From Litchfieldella anticariensis FP35 = DSM 16096 (GTDB taxonomy: Bacteria; Pseudomonadota; Gammaproteobacteria; Pseudomonadales; Halomonadaceae): a DNA stretch of 64,000 bases. A model generated the notes under the pieces. The model saw only the letters and a list, made by a program, of their open reading frames with translations, had not been told where the DNA came from and searched no databases. The stretch is from contig NZ_KE332377.1 in assembly GCF_000409775.1 (NCBI RefSeq), forward strand, positions 434,001-498,000. Direction: 5' to 3'. The first letter of the stretch is position 1. Every line of letters begins with the position of its first letter. Of the stretch, positions 18,315-27,671 are shown one piece after another. The translations under genes were made by a program, and so were the position numbers.

Positions 18315-19718
18315 ATGTTAACGCCTGTCATTATGGCTGGTGGTACTGGCTCCCGACTATGGCCGCTCTCGAGGCAGCTCCGCCCCAAGCAGTTTCTTGC
18401 ATTCAATAACGATGCCACTATGTTGCAGCAGACACTCTCCCGCTTGGAAGGGTTGGAGCAACAGGCGCCGATCGTGATTTGTAATGAAGAGCACCGCTTT
18501 CTAGTTGCCGAACAGCTTCGTCAGATCGGATGTGGGGGTAGTCACATTCTGCTTGAGCCGGTGGGACGTAATACCGCACCTGCCATTGCATTGGCTGCTA
18601 TCGCCGCCACCGGGCAAGACAAAGATCCTTTGCTATTGGTCCTCGCTGCTGACCATCTGATTCAGGATGTTGAGCGCTTTCAAGCCAGCATCGAACAGGC
18701 TGTACCTCTGGCGGAACAAGGCAATTTGGTTACGTTTGGTGTGGTGCCGACCCATGCTGAAACCGGTTATGGCTATATCCACCAAGGCGAAGAGCTGGGT
18801 CATGGATTCAAGGTCAAGCGTTTTGTCGAGAAGCCGGATGCCGATACGGCGGCGACGTATCTCGCTAGCGGGGAATACCTGTGGAATAGCGGTATGTTCC
18901 TGTTTCGGGCCAGCCGTTATCTGGAAGAGTTGAGTCTGCATCAGCCGGCAATGATGGAGGCCTGTCTAAATGCCATGGCTAATACCGCTACGGATCTAGA
19001 GTTCACGCGCCTGGATGCGGACGCCTTTGCCCAGTGTCCGGATGATTCCGTTGATTATGCCGTAATGGAAAAGACCGATAGGGTTGCTGTGGTGCCGCTG
19101 GATGCCCGCTGGAGCGATATCGGCTCGTGGTCTTCGCTGTGGGATGTCAGTGATAAATGTGAATCGGGTAATAGCTGTCATGGTGATGTGCTGTTGGAAG
19201 ATAGCCATGACATTCTTGCGCGGGCCGACAGTCGGTTGGTGGCCGCCGTTGGTGTCGAGAACTTGGTGATCGTCGAGACCAAGGATGCGGTACTGGTAGC
19301 ACACAAGGATAAGACTCAAGAAGTCAAGAAGATCGTACAGCGCTTGAAGGACGAGCAGCGATTCGAATTCGAGAACCATCGGGAAGTCTATCGTCCTTGG
19401 GGTATCTACGACTCGATAGACAATGGTCACCGCTATCAGGTCAAAAGGATTACCGTCAAACCGGGTGCCAAGCTTTCGGTGCAGATGCACCACCATCGGG
19501 CCGAGCATTGGATCGTGGTTTCGGGTACCGCGGAAGTCACTAATGGTGATGACACGTACCTGGTGACTGAGAACGAATCGACTTATATCCCTATTGGCCA
19601 GGTACATGCTTTGAAAAACCCTGGTGTCATTCCACTTGAGCTGATCGAAGTGCAATCCGGTTCCTACCTGGGTGAAGACGATATCGTGCGTTTGAAAGAT
19701 AACTACGGTCGTATTTGA
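18315..19718 (+). CDS. manC: Bifunctional mannose-1-phosphate guanylyltransferase / mannose-6-phosphate isomerase
   Basis: 467 residues with the usual two-domain order. The N-terminal nucleotidyltransferase has [22 protein letters not shown] (residues 6-27), LAADHLI and FVEKPD. The C-terminal type II isomerase cupin begins near residue 350 with [14 protein letters not shown] and continues [24 protein letters not shown]. It makes GDP-mannose from mannose-1-phosphate and GTP, and interconverts fructose-6-phosphate and mannose-6-phosphate. A strong AAAGGAGG site precedes the ATG. It feeds gmd/fcl just upstream. Confidence 0.97.
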   Translation: MLTPVIMAGGTGSRLWPLSRQLRPKQFLAFNNDATMLQQTLSRLEGLEQQAPIVICNEEHRFLVAEQLRQIGCGGSHILLEPVGRNTAPAIALAAIAATGQDKDPLLLVLAADHLIQDVERFQASIEQAVPLAEQGNLVTFGVVPTHAETGYGYIHQGEELGHGFKVKRFVEKPDADTAATYLASGEYLWNSGMFLFRASRYLEELSLHQPAMMEACLNAMANTATDLEFTRLDADAFAQCPDDSVDYAVMEKTDRVAVVPLDARWSDIGSWSSLWDVSDKCESGNSCHGDVLLEDSHDILARADSRLVAAVGVENLVIVETKDAVLVAHKDKTQEVKKIVQRLKDEQRFEFENHREVYRPWGIYDSIDNGHRYQVKRITVKPGAKLSVQMHHHRAEHWIVVSGTAEVTNGDDTYLVTENESTYIPIGQVHALKNPGVIPLELIEVQSGSYLGEDDIVRLKDNYGRI

Positions 19719-19782
19719 TTCTGATTTTTTCTCTTTTTTGATTTCAAATTGCAATCCTATTTCTCGTTCAGAGGGATGAACC

Positions 19783-20376
19783 ATGTCTTCCAATACTGTT
19801 TGGCATGCGCACAAGGTGTGCCGGGTAAATCGTGAAAAGCTGAATGATCATAAGTCTTGCCTGCTGTGGTTCACAGGGTTGAGTGGCTCCGGAAAGTCGA
19901 CTATTGCGGGCCTGGTCGAAGAAAAACTTCATGTTTTGGGTAAGAGAACCTATCTACTGGATGGTGACAACGTTCGTAAAGGAATGAATCGCGATTTAGG
20001 TTTTTCCGACCAAGATCGCATCGAGAACATTCGTCGTATCGGTGAGATGTCACGCTTATTCGTCGATGCTGGTGTCATTACATTGTCGGCTTTTATCTCG
20101 CCATTTCGTTCGGAACGTCAAAGCGTGCGCAATTTGATGTCTGTCGGGGACTTTATCGAGGTATTCATTGATGCACCGATTTCGACCTGTGAGAAGCGGG
20201 ATCCGAAAGGACTTTACCAGCGAGCGCGTGATGGGTTGATCAAGAACTTCACTGGAATCGATTCTCCCTATGAGGAGCCAACCAATCCCGAGATTCATCT
20301 TGTGAATGATGGAATTGAGCCAAACGAGACGGCTGAACAGGTGATCGCTTACCTGAAAGAGCATGATTACATCTAA
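19783..20376 (+). CDS. cysC: Adenylylsulfate kinase (APS kinase)
   Basis: 197-residue kinase with P-loop GLSGSGKST (about residues 32-40), [17 protein letters not shown], the conserved [11 protein letters not shown] segment with the phospho-accepting serine, and [10 protein letters not shown]. It phosphorylates adenosine 5'-phosphosulfate to PAPS, the sulfate donor for the sulfotransferases. It is separated from cysD/cysN by about 14 kb and embedded between manC and the initiating glycosyltransferase. This makes a role in general cysteine synthesis less likely than a dedicated PAPS supply for the polysaccharide. Confidence 0.96.
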   Translation: MSSNTVWHAHKVCRVNREKLNDHKSCLLWFTGLSGSGKSTIAGLVEEKLHVLGKRTYLLDGDNVRKGMNRDLGFSDQDRIENIRRIGEMSRLFVDAGVITLSAFISPFRSERQSVRNLMSVGDFIEVFIDAPISTCEKRDPKGLYQRARDGLIKNFTGIDSPYEEPTNPEIHLVNDGIEPNETAEQVIAYLKEHDYI

Positions 20377-20432
20377 GAACCCATGATAAGAATTCACGAC
20401 AAGAGCGACCTAGCGTTGCAAGGGGGTTTGCT

Positions 20433-21839
20433 ATGGAAATGACAGTAACGAGAGGGAGAGCGCGTAGTCTCTCACACAATCGTTGGTTGATTAGCTTTAC
20501 GGCTCGGCTAACGGATATCTTGCTGACTCTACTGGCTGGGTATGTTGCCTACGTTGGCTACTATTCTCGCTGGCAAATGGAAGAGCCATACCTTTGGGGG
20601 ATCGTTGTTGGGGCACTGCTGGTAGCTGCGGTATTGCCTAACTTGGGAGTATATCGCACCTGGCGAGGTCGCTTGCTAAGCCCATTGCTTTTCAAGTTGA
20701 TGATGGGGTATGTCATCGTTGCTGTTATCTGTACCAGCCTGTTGTATTTGACTGGCCTGAGCGAAAACTTCTCTCGGATATGGATGGCCTCCTTGTTTTT
20801 AGTGGCCTTTGTGGGTTCTGTGTCTGTGCGGGCCATTACTTATCCCGTTATCAATCGTTTTCGTCTGCAAGGGCGTAACCGTCGTCAAGTGGTCTTGATC
20901 GGTGATGCTCACTCATGCGCAACGGCAGCCCAGCACTTACAAGCAGAACCCACCGCGGGTTTTGACATCAACCGGATCTATCTAGTGGGCAAGGACACGA
21001 TGAGTGAGCTTGCCGATATGCAGCTACGTTGGGCAGCGTATGATGCGAATAATGTACATGATATCGATACCGATGAGGTATGGATTTGCCTGCCTATCTC
21101 ACGTGGTAATCAAGTCAAGGAAGTGATTGCGGATTTGGGCCTGACGGCGGCTAATGTGCGCTTCATGCCGGATATGCGCGATTTCCGTTTGATCAATCAC
21201 GATATCTCCAACGTGGCCAACCTTTATCTATTGGATATGAGCTGTACGCCGATCTCCGGCCTTTCCCGTTTCTTGAAGAATGCCGAAGATCGCATCATAT
21301 CCGCATTGATTCTACTGATGATATCACCCGTCATGCTGGCACTTGCCATAGGGGTCAAGCTTTCATCGCCGGGGCCCGTATTCTATCGCCAGGAACGGGT
21401 GAGCTGGAATGGCAAGTCGTTCGGTATGCTGAAGTTCCGTTCCATGCCAGTGGACTCTGAAAAGGATGGTGTGCAGTGGGGGGGCGCCCAAAAGAAGAAG
21501 ACTACCAAGTTTGGTGCCTTTATCCGCAAGACCAGCCTGGATGAGTTGCCGCAGTTCATCAACGTGCTGAAAGGCGATATGTCGATCGTTGGACCTCGTC
21601 CCGAACGTACGATATTCGTGGATCGCTTCAAGCATGAGATTCCTGGCTATATGCAAAAGCATTTGATGAAGGCTGGGATCACCGGCTGGGCGCAGATCAA
21701 TGGCTGGCGTGGCGATACCGATCTGGAAAAACGTATCGAATGTGACCTCTGGTATATCGAGAATTGGTCACTCATGTTGGATATGAAGATCATCTTTCTG
21801 ACGATCTTCAAGGGATTCATCAGCAAGAATGCGTATTAA
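20433..21839 (+). CDS. wcaJ: Undecaprenyl-phosphate glucose phosphotransferase (WcaJ-like initiating transferase)
   Basis: 468-residue polyprenyl-phosphate hexose-1-phosphate transferase. Four N-terminal helices are followed by a CoA-binding-like Rossmann domain (RRQVVLIGDAHSCATAA) and a C-terminal catalytic domain: VKLSSPGPVFYRQERVSWNG, MLKFRSMPVDSEKDG, RKTSLDELPQFINVLKG, MSIVGPRPER. It starts each repeat unit by moving sugar-1-phosphate from UDP-glucose (possibly UDP-galactose) onto undecaprenyl phosphate at the inner membrane. galU and galE for UDP-Glc/UDP-Gal lie just downstream. The stop overlaps the next gene by 11 bases. Confidence 0.92.
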   Translation: MEMTVTRGRARSLSHNRWLISFTARLTDILLTLLAGYVAYVGYYSRWQMEEPYLWGIVVGALLVAAVLPNLGVYRTWRGRLLSPLLFKLMMGYVIVAVICTSLLYLTGLSENFSRIWMASLFLVAFVGSVSVRAITYPVINRFRLQGRNRRQVVLIGDAHSCATAAQHLQAEPTAGFDINRIYLVGKDTMSELADMQLRWAAYDANNVHDIDTDEVWICLPISRGNQVKEVIADLGLTAANVRFMPDMRDFRLINHDISNVANLYLLDMSCTPISGLSRFLKNAEDRIISALILLMISPVMLALAIGVKLSSPGPVFYRQERVSWNGKSFGMLKFRSMPVDSEKDGVQWGGAQKKKTTKFGAFIRKTSLDELPQFINVLKGDMSIVGPRPERTIFVDRFKHEIPGYMQKHLMKAGITGWAQINGWRGDTDLEKRIECDLWYIENWSLMLDMKIIFLTIFKGFISKNAY

Positions 21840-22206
21840 CTCGTCGTTGATACGATGGCCGCTGGTGATTCTCGGCCTCTCACTGTTGGCCTTCCTGATC
21901 GGTGGGCTGATGCCTAGCCCAGTTCGTGCTGCTATCGAGCAGCGTATGAATCTGCCGTTCTCCGTGCCTCCCGTGGCGCATCTGGTGCTATGTGCGGTGA
22001 TGACCGCAACTCTCCGCTGGTGGTTATCGGCCTGGCATGCCGGTGTCATTTTGATGATTGTGCTGTTGATTGGCGGAGTAGCCGAGATCGGGCAGCACTG
22101 GATTCCCAACCGTACACCTGATTTACGTGACATGGGCCTAAATCTGGCCGGGGGACTATTAGGGCTACTGGTAATGTCGGCAGGCCGTCGTTATTCCGCA
22201 CGTTGA
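21829..22206 (+). CDS. VanZ-like membrane protein
   Basis: 125-residue protein with about four membrane helices and the VanZ-family core: DKxxH-type region replaced by PVAHLVLCAVMTATL, then GGVAEIGQHWIPNRTPDLRDMGLNLAGGLLGLL. In this family the EIxQxxxPxRxxxxxDxxxNxxG pattern is conserved. The biochemical role is unknown; single-domain VanZ-like proteins are often found in or beside exopolysaccharide loci. It overlaps the wcaJ-like gene and is probably translated with it. Confidence 0.75.
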   Translation: MRINSSLIRWPLVILGLSLLAFLIGGLMPSPVRAAIEQRMNLPFSVPPVAHLVLCAVMTATLRWWLSAWHAGVILMIVLLIGGVAEIGQHWIPNRTPDLRDMGLNLAGGLLGLLVMSAGRRYSAR

Positions 22207-22321
22207 CTCGCCATTCCCACCATAACTCGCCGCGCCAGTTATCGAGCAAGGGAAGAACCTCGCTCTCATGCCGTCTTGCGCTGCACGGGCGGGGTGGCGT
22301 CTAAAACATAGGAGTCAGAAC

Positions 22322-23335
22322 ATGTCGATCCTGGTTACTGGTGGAGCGGGCTATATCGGCTCGCATACCGTACTTGAGTTGCTGGAAGCAGGGCATGATG
22401 TGGTGGTAGTGGATAATCTCTGTAATGGCTCTCGGGAAGCATTGCATCGAATTGAGGCCATTACCGGTAAGTCGGCACGCTTCATTGAAGGGGACGTGCG
22501 TGATCGCGTACTGCTGGATGAGGTCTTTGCCTCGTACTCGGTGGAGGCGGTGATCCACTTTGCCGGGTTGAAGGCCGTGGGCGAGAGTGTGAATCAGCCA
22601 CTGGCCTACTACGACAATAATGTGCATGGCAGCTTGGTACTGTGCCAGGCCATGGCGGCGGCAGGGGTGTTCAAGTTCGTATTCAGTTCTTCGGCTACCG
22701 TCTATGGGCCCGATGCGCCGGTGCCTTATGTCGAGAGCATGCCGAGGGGCCGTACCTCCAATCCCTATGGCACTTCGAAGGCCATGATCGAGCAGGTGCT
22801 TACCGACCTGTGTCGAGCGGATGATCGCTGGTCGGTGGCACTATTGCGCTATTTCAATCCCATCGGCGCGCATCCTTCCGGCCTGATCGGCGAGGACCCA
22901 CAAGGCATACCCAATAATCTGATGCCCTTCATTGCGCAGGTGGCCGTTGGCCGTCTGCCCGAGTTGTCCGTTTTCGGCAATGACTACCCCACGGAGGATG
23001 GCACCTGCGTGCGCGATTACCTGCATGTCGTTGACTTGGCCCTCGGCCATGTGCAGTCGTTGGCAAGCCTGGCGACTCCAGGGGTGCATACCTACAACTT
23101 GGGAACTGGTCAGGGATATTCGGTTCTAGAGATGGTCGAAACTTTCGAAGAGGTCACCGATCAAAAGGTGCCGTATCGGTTCGCCCCTCGCCGTGATGGC
23201 GACCTGGCAGCATTCTGGGCCGACGCCAGTAAAGCGGAGAGGGAGCTGGGTTGGCACGCGGAGCGGGGGCTCCGCGAGATGCTGCGTGATACTTGGCACT
23301 GGCAGAGAAAGAACCCCAACGGCTACCGCGAATGA
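22322..23335 (+). CDS. galE: UDP-glucose 4-epimerase
   Basis: 337-residue extended SDR with ILVTGGAGYIGSHTVLELLEAGH, VIHFAGLKAVGESV, FSSSATVYG, NPYGTSKAMIE and LRYFNPIGAHPSG, the standard GalE signature set. It interconverts UDP-glucose and UDP-galactose. The start at 22322 follows TAGGAG; the longer frame from 22268 adds an unlikely 18-residue extension. It follows the initiating transferase and VanZ gene in the same direction and supplies UDP-galactose for the repeat unit. Confidence 0.96.
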   Translation: MSILVTGGAGYIGSHTVLELLEAGHDVVVVDNLCNGSREALHRIEAITGKSARFIEGDVRDRVLLDEVFASYSVEAVIHFAGLKAVGESVNQPLAYYDNNVHGSLVLCQAMAAAGVFKFVFSSSATVYGPDAPVPYVESMPRGRTSNPYGTSKAMIEQVLTDLCRADDRWSVALLRYFNPIGAHPSGLIGEDPQGIPNNLMPFIAQVAVGRLPELSVFGNDYPTEDGTCVRDYLHVVDLALGHVQSLASLATPGVHTYNLGTGQGYSVLEMVETFEEVTDQKVPYRFAPRRDGDLAAFWADASKAERELGWHAERGLREMLRDTWHWQRKNPNGYRE

Positions 23336-23399
23336 AGCGGGCTAGGTAGCCACCAGTGAGGGTAGGGGAACGTTTTTATGCCATTAAGGAGATTATGAC

Positions 23400-25145
23400 A
23401 TGGAGTCATCCACAGTAACTTCCAGCGAGAAATCAGATCCCCGGGAGCAGGCGACCGCACGGCTATCGCAAATGCTCGAGCATAGCGCCGATGAGGTCAT
23501 GTCGTGTTCCTTGCATCAGTTGATGCAGGATGACGGGGGGCGTTTCAGTCAACTGAGTCGACGTGTGGGGCCATTTCTCGTTGATTTCAGCAAGCAGCGT
23601 GTCACCAGGCAGACCATGGATTTGCTCGTCTGGCTGGCCAGCAACAGCGGCTTGGCGGCGAAGCGCAAGGCATTGCTTGAGGGCGAGATCGTCAATGCCT
23701 CGGAGAGGCGGCCAGCTTTGCACCCCTTGCTGCGTTGGCCTCACGATAAACGACCACCAGCAGGTTGTGAGTCGGTGGTCAAAGCGATTCATGGCGAATT
23801 GCAACGCATGGAGGAACTGGTAGAGCGTATCCGCAGTGGCGGTTGGCGTGGTGCGACCGGCGAGACGATTAGCGATGTGGTCAATATCGGGGTTGGTGGG
23901 TCTGACCTCGGCCCACGTATGGCATGTCAAGCTCTGAGCGAGTTTGCCCCGCAGTCCGAGCGAAAGATGGCAGTGCATTTCGTCTCGACGATGGACGGTG
24001 CTCAGTTGGCTCCTTTGTTGCGACGCCTGGACCCGAAAAGAACGCTGTTCATCCTGTCGTCCAAGTCCTTCACCACTGTCGATACCCAGTTCAACATGCG
24101 CACCGCGTTGTCGTGGTTGATGCGTGAATTGGGGCAGTCAGAGTCTTCCATCAAGCGTCATCACATCCTGGGGGTTTCCTCGCGGGAAGATCGCATGACC
24201 CAGTGGGGGCTGCCGACCGACAACCAACTGCATTTCGCGGAAGGGGTAGGAGGTCGCTTCTCACTGTGGTCGCCGATCGGGATCAGTGTCGGCTTGGCGC
24301 TGGGAATGCCGACGTTCCATGAATTGTTGGCGGGGGCACATTGGATGGACCGGCATTTTGCCGAGGCGCCAATGATCAAGAATTTGCCCGTGCTGCTGGC
24401 CATGCTGGGGGTATGGAATAGCGACTTCCTGCATATCCCCAGTCATGCCGTGCTGCCCTATGACGGTCGCTTGGCTCTGTTGCCAAGTTATTTGCAGCAG
24501 TTGGAGATGGAATCCAATGGCAAGTCCACCACGGCTGAGGGAATACCGATCGATGGAACGACGTGTCCCATTCTTTGGGGGGAAGTCGGCCCGAATGCTC
24601 AACACGCCTTTTTCCAGTTGCTGCATCAGGGCACGCATGACGTGAGCTGCGAGTTCATTGCCCCTGTGCAGCGTTACACCGAAGCTCACCATGATCGGGA
24701 GGCGCTGGAGCTACAGGCCCAGCATCGACTTACGCTGGCCAACTGTTTGGCACAGTCTCAATTGTTGGCATTGGGAGATGATGCGCTCGATACATCACTT
24801 GGCGATGACACCATCTCTGGATACCGAGGCAATCAGCCGAGTACCACCCTGCTATTGGATGCCTTGACGCCTTGGTCTTTGGGGGCGCTGCTAGCGCTTT
24901 ATGAGCACAAGGTCTTCGTCCAGTCAGTGATATGGAAGATCAACCCGTTCGATCAACCGGGCGTGGAGTTGGGCAAACGCCTTGCGACGGGGTTGCACGA
25001 CATCCTGGAGGAGCGGGCACCAATGAACGACGAGCTGGATGCCTCGACACGCGATCTCTTGGCGCATATCCATATGGCGGTTCCACGAGATGCTGATCTG
25101 GCCTTCTCTTCCCCTTACAAGGAGTATTCCCAATGCAAAGCATGA
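23400..25145 (+). CDS. pgi: Glucose-6-phosphate isomerase
   Basis: 581-residue phosphoglucose isomerase with NIGVGGSDLGPRM, FILSSKSFTTVDT, VGGRFSLWSPIG, and near the C-terminus WKINPFDQPGVELGK, all family hallmarks. It is slightly longer than the common ~550-residue form because of its N-terminus; ATG at 23400 has AAGGAG at good distance. It interconverts glucose-6- and fructose-6-phosphate, linking the UDP-glucose and GDP-mannose branches of precursor supply. It overlaps the following mutase gene by 13 bases. Confidence 0.96.
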   Translation: MESSTVTSSEKSDPREQATARLSQMLEHSADEVMSCSLHQLMQDDGGRFSQLSRRVGPFLVDFSKQRVTRQTMDLLVWLASNSGLAAKRKALLEGEIVNASERRPALHPLLRWPHDKRPPAGCESVVKAIHGELQRMEELVERIRSGGWRGATGETISDVVNIGVGGSDLGPRMACQALSEFAPQSERKMAVHFVSTMDGAQLAPLLRRLDPKRTLFILSSKSFTTVDTQFNMRTALSWLMRELGQSESSIKRHHILGVSSREDRMTQWGLPTDNQLHFAEGVGGRFSLWSPIGISVGLALGMPTFHELLAGAHWMDRHFAEAPMIKNLPVLLAMLGVWNSDFLHIPSHAVLPYDGRLALLPSYLQQLEMESNGKSTTAEGIPIDGTTCPILWGEVGPNAQHAFFQLLHQGTHDVSCEFIAPVQRYTEAHHDREALELQAQHRLTLANCLAQSQLLALGDDALDTSLGDDTISGYRGNQPSTTLLLDALTPWSLGALLALYEHKVFVQSVIWKINPFDQPGVELGKRLATGLHDILEERAPMNDELDASTRDLLAHIHMAVPRDADLAFSSPYKEYSQCKA

Positions 25146-26554
25146 CAATGGCTGACCAAGGCTCACAAGAGATTCCCGCTTCGATTTTTCGGGCTTATGA
25201 CATACGCGGCATCGTTGGGGATACCTTGCGCCCCGGATGGGTGGCTTTGATCGGTCGTGCCATCGGTTCGGAGGCAATCGCACGTGGCGAGTCGACAGTC
25301 GTCGTGGCTCGCGATGGCCGCTTGTCGGGTGAAGAGATGAGCCAGGCACTGGTTTATGGCTTGAAGACGGCCGGATGCAATGTCGTGGATATCGGAATGG
25401 TACCGACTCCTACACTGTATTTTGCTGCCCAGCAGATCGAGGGCACCAGTTCCGGGGTGATGGTGACGGGTAGCCATAATCCGTCCGACTACAACGGTTT
25501 CAAGATCGTGCTCAAGGGAGAGTCTCTTTCGGGTAGTGCCATTACGGCACTGTATGAACGAATCGTAGATGGCGACTTCACATCGGCGACGGGGCAGGAA
25601 AACTACTGTGAGGTCGATATCAGTGATGTCTACTTGAACCGCATTCTCGATGATGTAAAGCCCGCGAAGCCGCTGCGCATCGTGGTGGATTGTGGCAACG
25701 GGGTAACGGGCAAACTGGGGCCATTGCTGTTCGAGCGTATGGGCTGTGATGTGGCGCCACTGTTTGCCGAGATAGATGGACACTTTCCGAACCACCATCC
25801 CGACCCTGGCAAGCCGGAGAATCTGCGCGAATTGATCCGCTGTGTAAAGGAGAGTGGTGCGGACCTCGGACTGGCGTTCGACGGCGATGGGGACCGTGTG
25901 GGCGTCGTGACGCCGAGCGGAGAATTGATTTATCCGGATCGTCTGATGATGGCCTTTGCCGAGGACATGCTATCGCGCAATCCAGGTGCCCGCGTGATCT
26001 TTGACGTGAAGTGCACGGGGAACCTGGCCCAAGTGATCGAAAGCGCCGGCGGCGTGCCGGAGATGTATCGCACCGGCCACTCGCTGATCAAGGCGCGTAT
26101 GAAAGAAACCGGTGCACTGCTGGCCGGTGAGATGAGCGGCCATATCTTTTTTACCGAGAGGTGGCTGGGTTTCGATGATGGCTTGTATGCTGCAGCGCGA
26201 TTGGTTGAAATCCTGGCTTCTCAGGAGCTCGATGCCGACGAGTTCTTTGCACGCTACCCCCAGGACGTCAGCACCCCCGAAGTCAATGTCTCGGTCAGTG
26301 ACGAGAACAAGTTCGATATCGTGGCGCATGTCGCGCAACACGGATTCTTCGGTGATGGCGTGAAAAGCACCCTGGACGGGGTCAGAGTGGACTTTGATGA
26401 CGGCTGGGGCTTGTGTCGTGCTTCCAATACCTCTCCGGTATTGGTGCTGCGTTTCGAAGGCAAGGACGAAGCTGCGATGACACGCATCCGCGAGTGTTTC
26501 ATTGCCAATTTGACCGAGGCGTTGGGTAAGCCACCGGTTCTGTCGGCCCATTGA
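25133..26554 (+). CDS. Phosphomannomutase/phosphoglucomutase (AlgC/ManB type)
   Basis: 473-residue alpha-D-phosphohexomutase: FRAYDIRGIVGDTL at the start, the phosphoserine loop VMVTGSHNPSDYNGFK (Ser about 111), the metal loop AFDGDGDRVG and the sugar loop GEMSGHIFF. It converts mannose-6- to mannose-1-phosphate for ManC, and probably glucose-6- to glucose-1-phosphate for GalU and RmlA. AlgC is the best-known enzyme of this dual type. ATG 25133 has AAGGAG upstream and overlaps the pgi end; a second in-frame ATG lies at 25142. Confidence 0.94.
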   Translation: MQSMTMADQGSQEIPASIFRAYDIRGIVGDTLRPGWVALIGRAIGSEAIARGESTVVVARDGRLSGEEMSQALVYGLKTAGCNVVDIGMVPTPTLYFAAQQIEGTSSGVMVTGSHNPSDYNGFKIVLKGESLSGSAITALYERIVDGDFTSATGQENYCEVDISDVYLNRILDDVKPAKPLRIVVDCGNGVTGKLGPLLFERMGCDVAPLFAEIDGHFPNHHPDPGKPENLRELIRCVKESGADLGLAFDGDGDRVGVVTPSGELIYPDRLMMAFAEDMLSRNPGARVIFDVKCTGNLAQVIESAGGVPEMYRTGHSLIKARMKETGALLAGEMSGHIFFTERWLGFDDGLYAAARLVEILASQELDADEFFARYPQDVSTPEVNVSVSDENKFDIVAHVAQHGFFGDGVKSTLDGVRVDFDDGWGLCRASNTSPVLVLRFEGKDEAAMTRIRECFIANLTEALGKPPVLSAH

Positions 26555-26569
26555 GGAAGCACTGAATAA
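26555..26569. repeat. Solo end of the MITE-like element
   Basis: GGAAGCACTGAATAA, directly after the mutase stop, differs from the right terminal repeat of the element at 30868-31009 (read on the complementary strand, GGAAACACTGAATAA) at a single base. No matching second end is visible before galU, so this is a remnant or a chance likeness. Confidence 0.4.
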
Positions 26570-26625
26570 CTGGCAGCGCGGCACGATTACTGCGTTGCTG
26601 GAAAGCGTTTTAAAAGGAGTAATGA

Positions 26626-27507
26626 ATGATGAAACCTCTTCGTAAGGTGATCATTCCTGTTGCCGGTTTTGGTACCCGGCTATTGCCGATCAGTAAGTCC
26701 ATACCGAAGGAAATGGTACCGGTGGTCGATCGCCCGGTGATACAGCATGTGGTCGAAGAAGCATTGGCTGCCGGCTTGAACGAGGTGGTGCTGGTCACGC
26801 GCAGTGGCAAGTCCGCCGTTGAAGATCATTTCGATGCTCATTTCGAGCTCGAAGCCAGCCTCGAGGCCAAGGGCAAGGAACGTTTGCTGGACACCTTGCG
26901 GGCCATTGCGCCACCGGAACTGAAGATGACGGTCATCCGCCAGCCACAGGCGCTTGGGTTGGGGCATGCGGTGCACTGCGCGGCACATCTGCTCGATGAG
27001 GATGAGCCGTTTGCGGTCATTCTTCCCGATGTGTTGGTGAAGCCGAAGGTAAGCGAAATCGAGCAGGTCGTCGATCTGCATGAGATGGCAAGCAATTGGG
27101 AAGCAACGGAGCGTGCACAAATCATGGTCGAGGCCGTGCCACGCGAAGACGTGCACCGTTACGGCATTGTCGATTGCGGTGGTGATGAACCGCATGCCGG
27201 TGAGTCCATGCCGATGACCGGCGTGGTGGAAAAGCCGAAACCGGAAGTGGCGCCGTCACGCTTGTCGGTCATCGGTCGTTATATCCTTCCTTACCGCACC
27301 ATGGCGTTGTTGGAGGATATGCCGCCGGGAGCGGGGGGCGAGATCCAACTGACCGATGCCATTGAGCAGCTGATTCAGGAAGAGTGGGGTGTCGACGCCT
27401 TCCGGATGCGTGGTCGCTCTTTTGACTGTGGGCATATCGGCGGCTGGCTCCAGGCCAATTATGTCTTGGCGCGTGAAGCCGGTTATGAGGAGTATTTGAG
27501 TGCCTGA
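26626..27507 (+). CDS. galU: UTP-glucose-1-phosphate uridylyltransferase
   Basis: 293-residue nucleotidyltransferase with IIPVAGFGTRLLPISKSIPKEMVPVVDRPVIQ, the GalU-specific opening, LGLGHAVHCA, FAVILPDVLV and GVVEKPKPE. It makes UDP-glucose for the initiating transferase, GalE and other glucose-containing polymers. ATG 26626 (with another in-frame ATG at 26629) follows TAAAAGGAG. It is the last + strand gene of block 1 and is followed by two strong terminator-like hairpins. Confidence 0.96.
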   Translation: MMKPLRKVIIPVAGFGTRLLPISKSIPKEMVPVVDRPVIQHVVEEALAAGLNEVVLVTRSGKSAVEDHFDAHFELEASLEAKGKERLLDTLRAIAPPELKMTVIRQPQALGLGHAVHCAAHLLDEDEPFAVILPDVLVKPKVSEIEQVVDLHEMASNWEATERAQIMVEAVPREDVHRYGIVDCGGDEPHAGESMPMTGVVEKPKPEVAPSRLSVIGRYILPYRTMALLEDMPPGAGGEIQLTDAIEQLIQEEWGVDAFRMRGRSFDCGHIGGWLQANYVLAREAGYEEYLSA

Positions 27508-27541
27508 CCTGCAATGAGCGAGACCTTGTTTTTCTGTTCTT

Positions 27542-27571
27542 GAACTGGGGCGCCTGATGGCGCCCCAGTTC
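27542..27571 (+). terminator. Rho-independent terminator after galU
   Basis: A perfect 13-bp stem (GAACTGGGGCGCC / GGCGCCCCAGTTC) with a TGAT loop is followed by the pyrimidine-rich tail CTTTCTATTCT. It lies 34 bases after the galU stop, as expected for the end of a long operon. Confidence 0.85.
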
Positions 27572-27590
27572 TTTCTATTCTGATTGCTGG

Positions 27591-27639
27591 CGCCGCGGGT
27601 GTCGTGAAAGTCACGTTTCACGACACCCGCGGCGTTTTT
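27591..27639 (+). terminator. Second, 19-bp-stem terminator hairpin
   Basis: A perfect 19-bp inverted repeat (27591-27609 with 27616-27634) encloses a six-base loop and is followed by TTTTT on the + strand. It stands 20 bases after the first terminator and 37 bases beyond the end of the convergent amidase gene. The T run favours + strand termination, but the long stem may also stop amidase transcripts. Confidence 0.85.
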
Positions 27640-27671
27640 GGTTTTGGTCTGGAGACCGTCATTGCTCGAGC

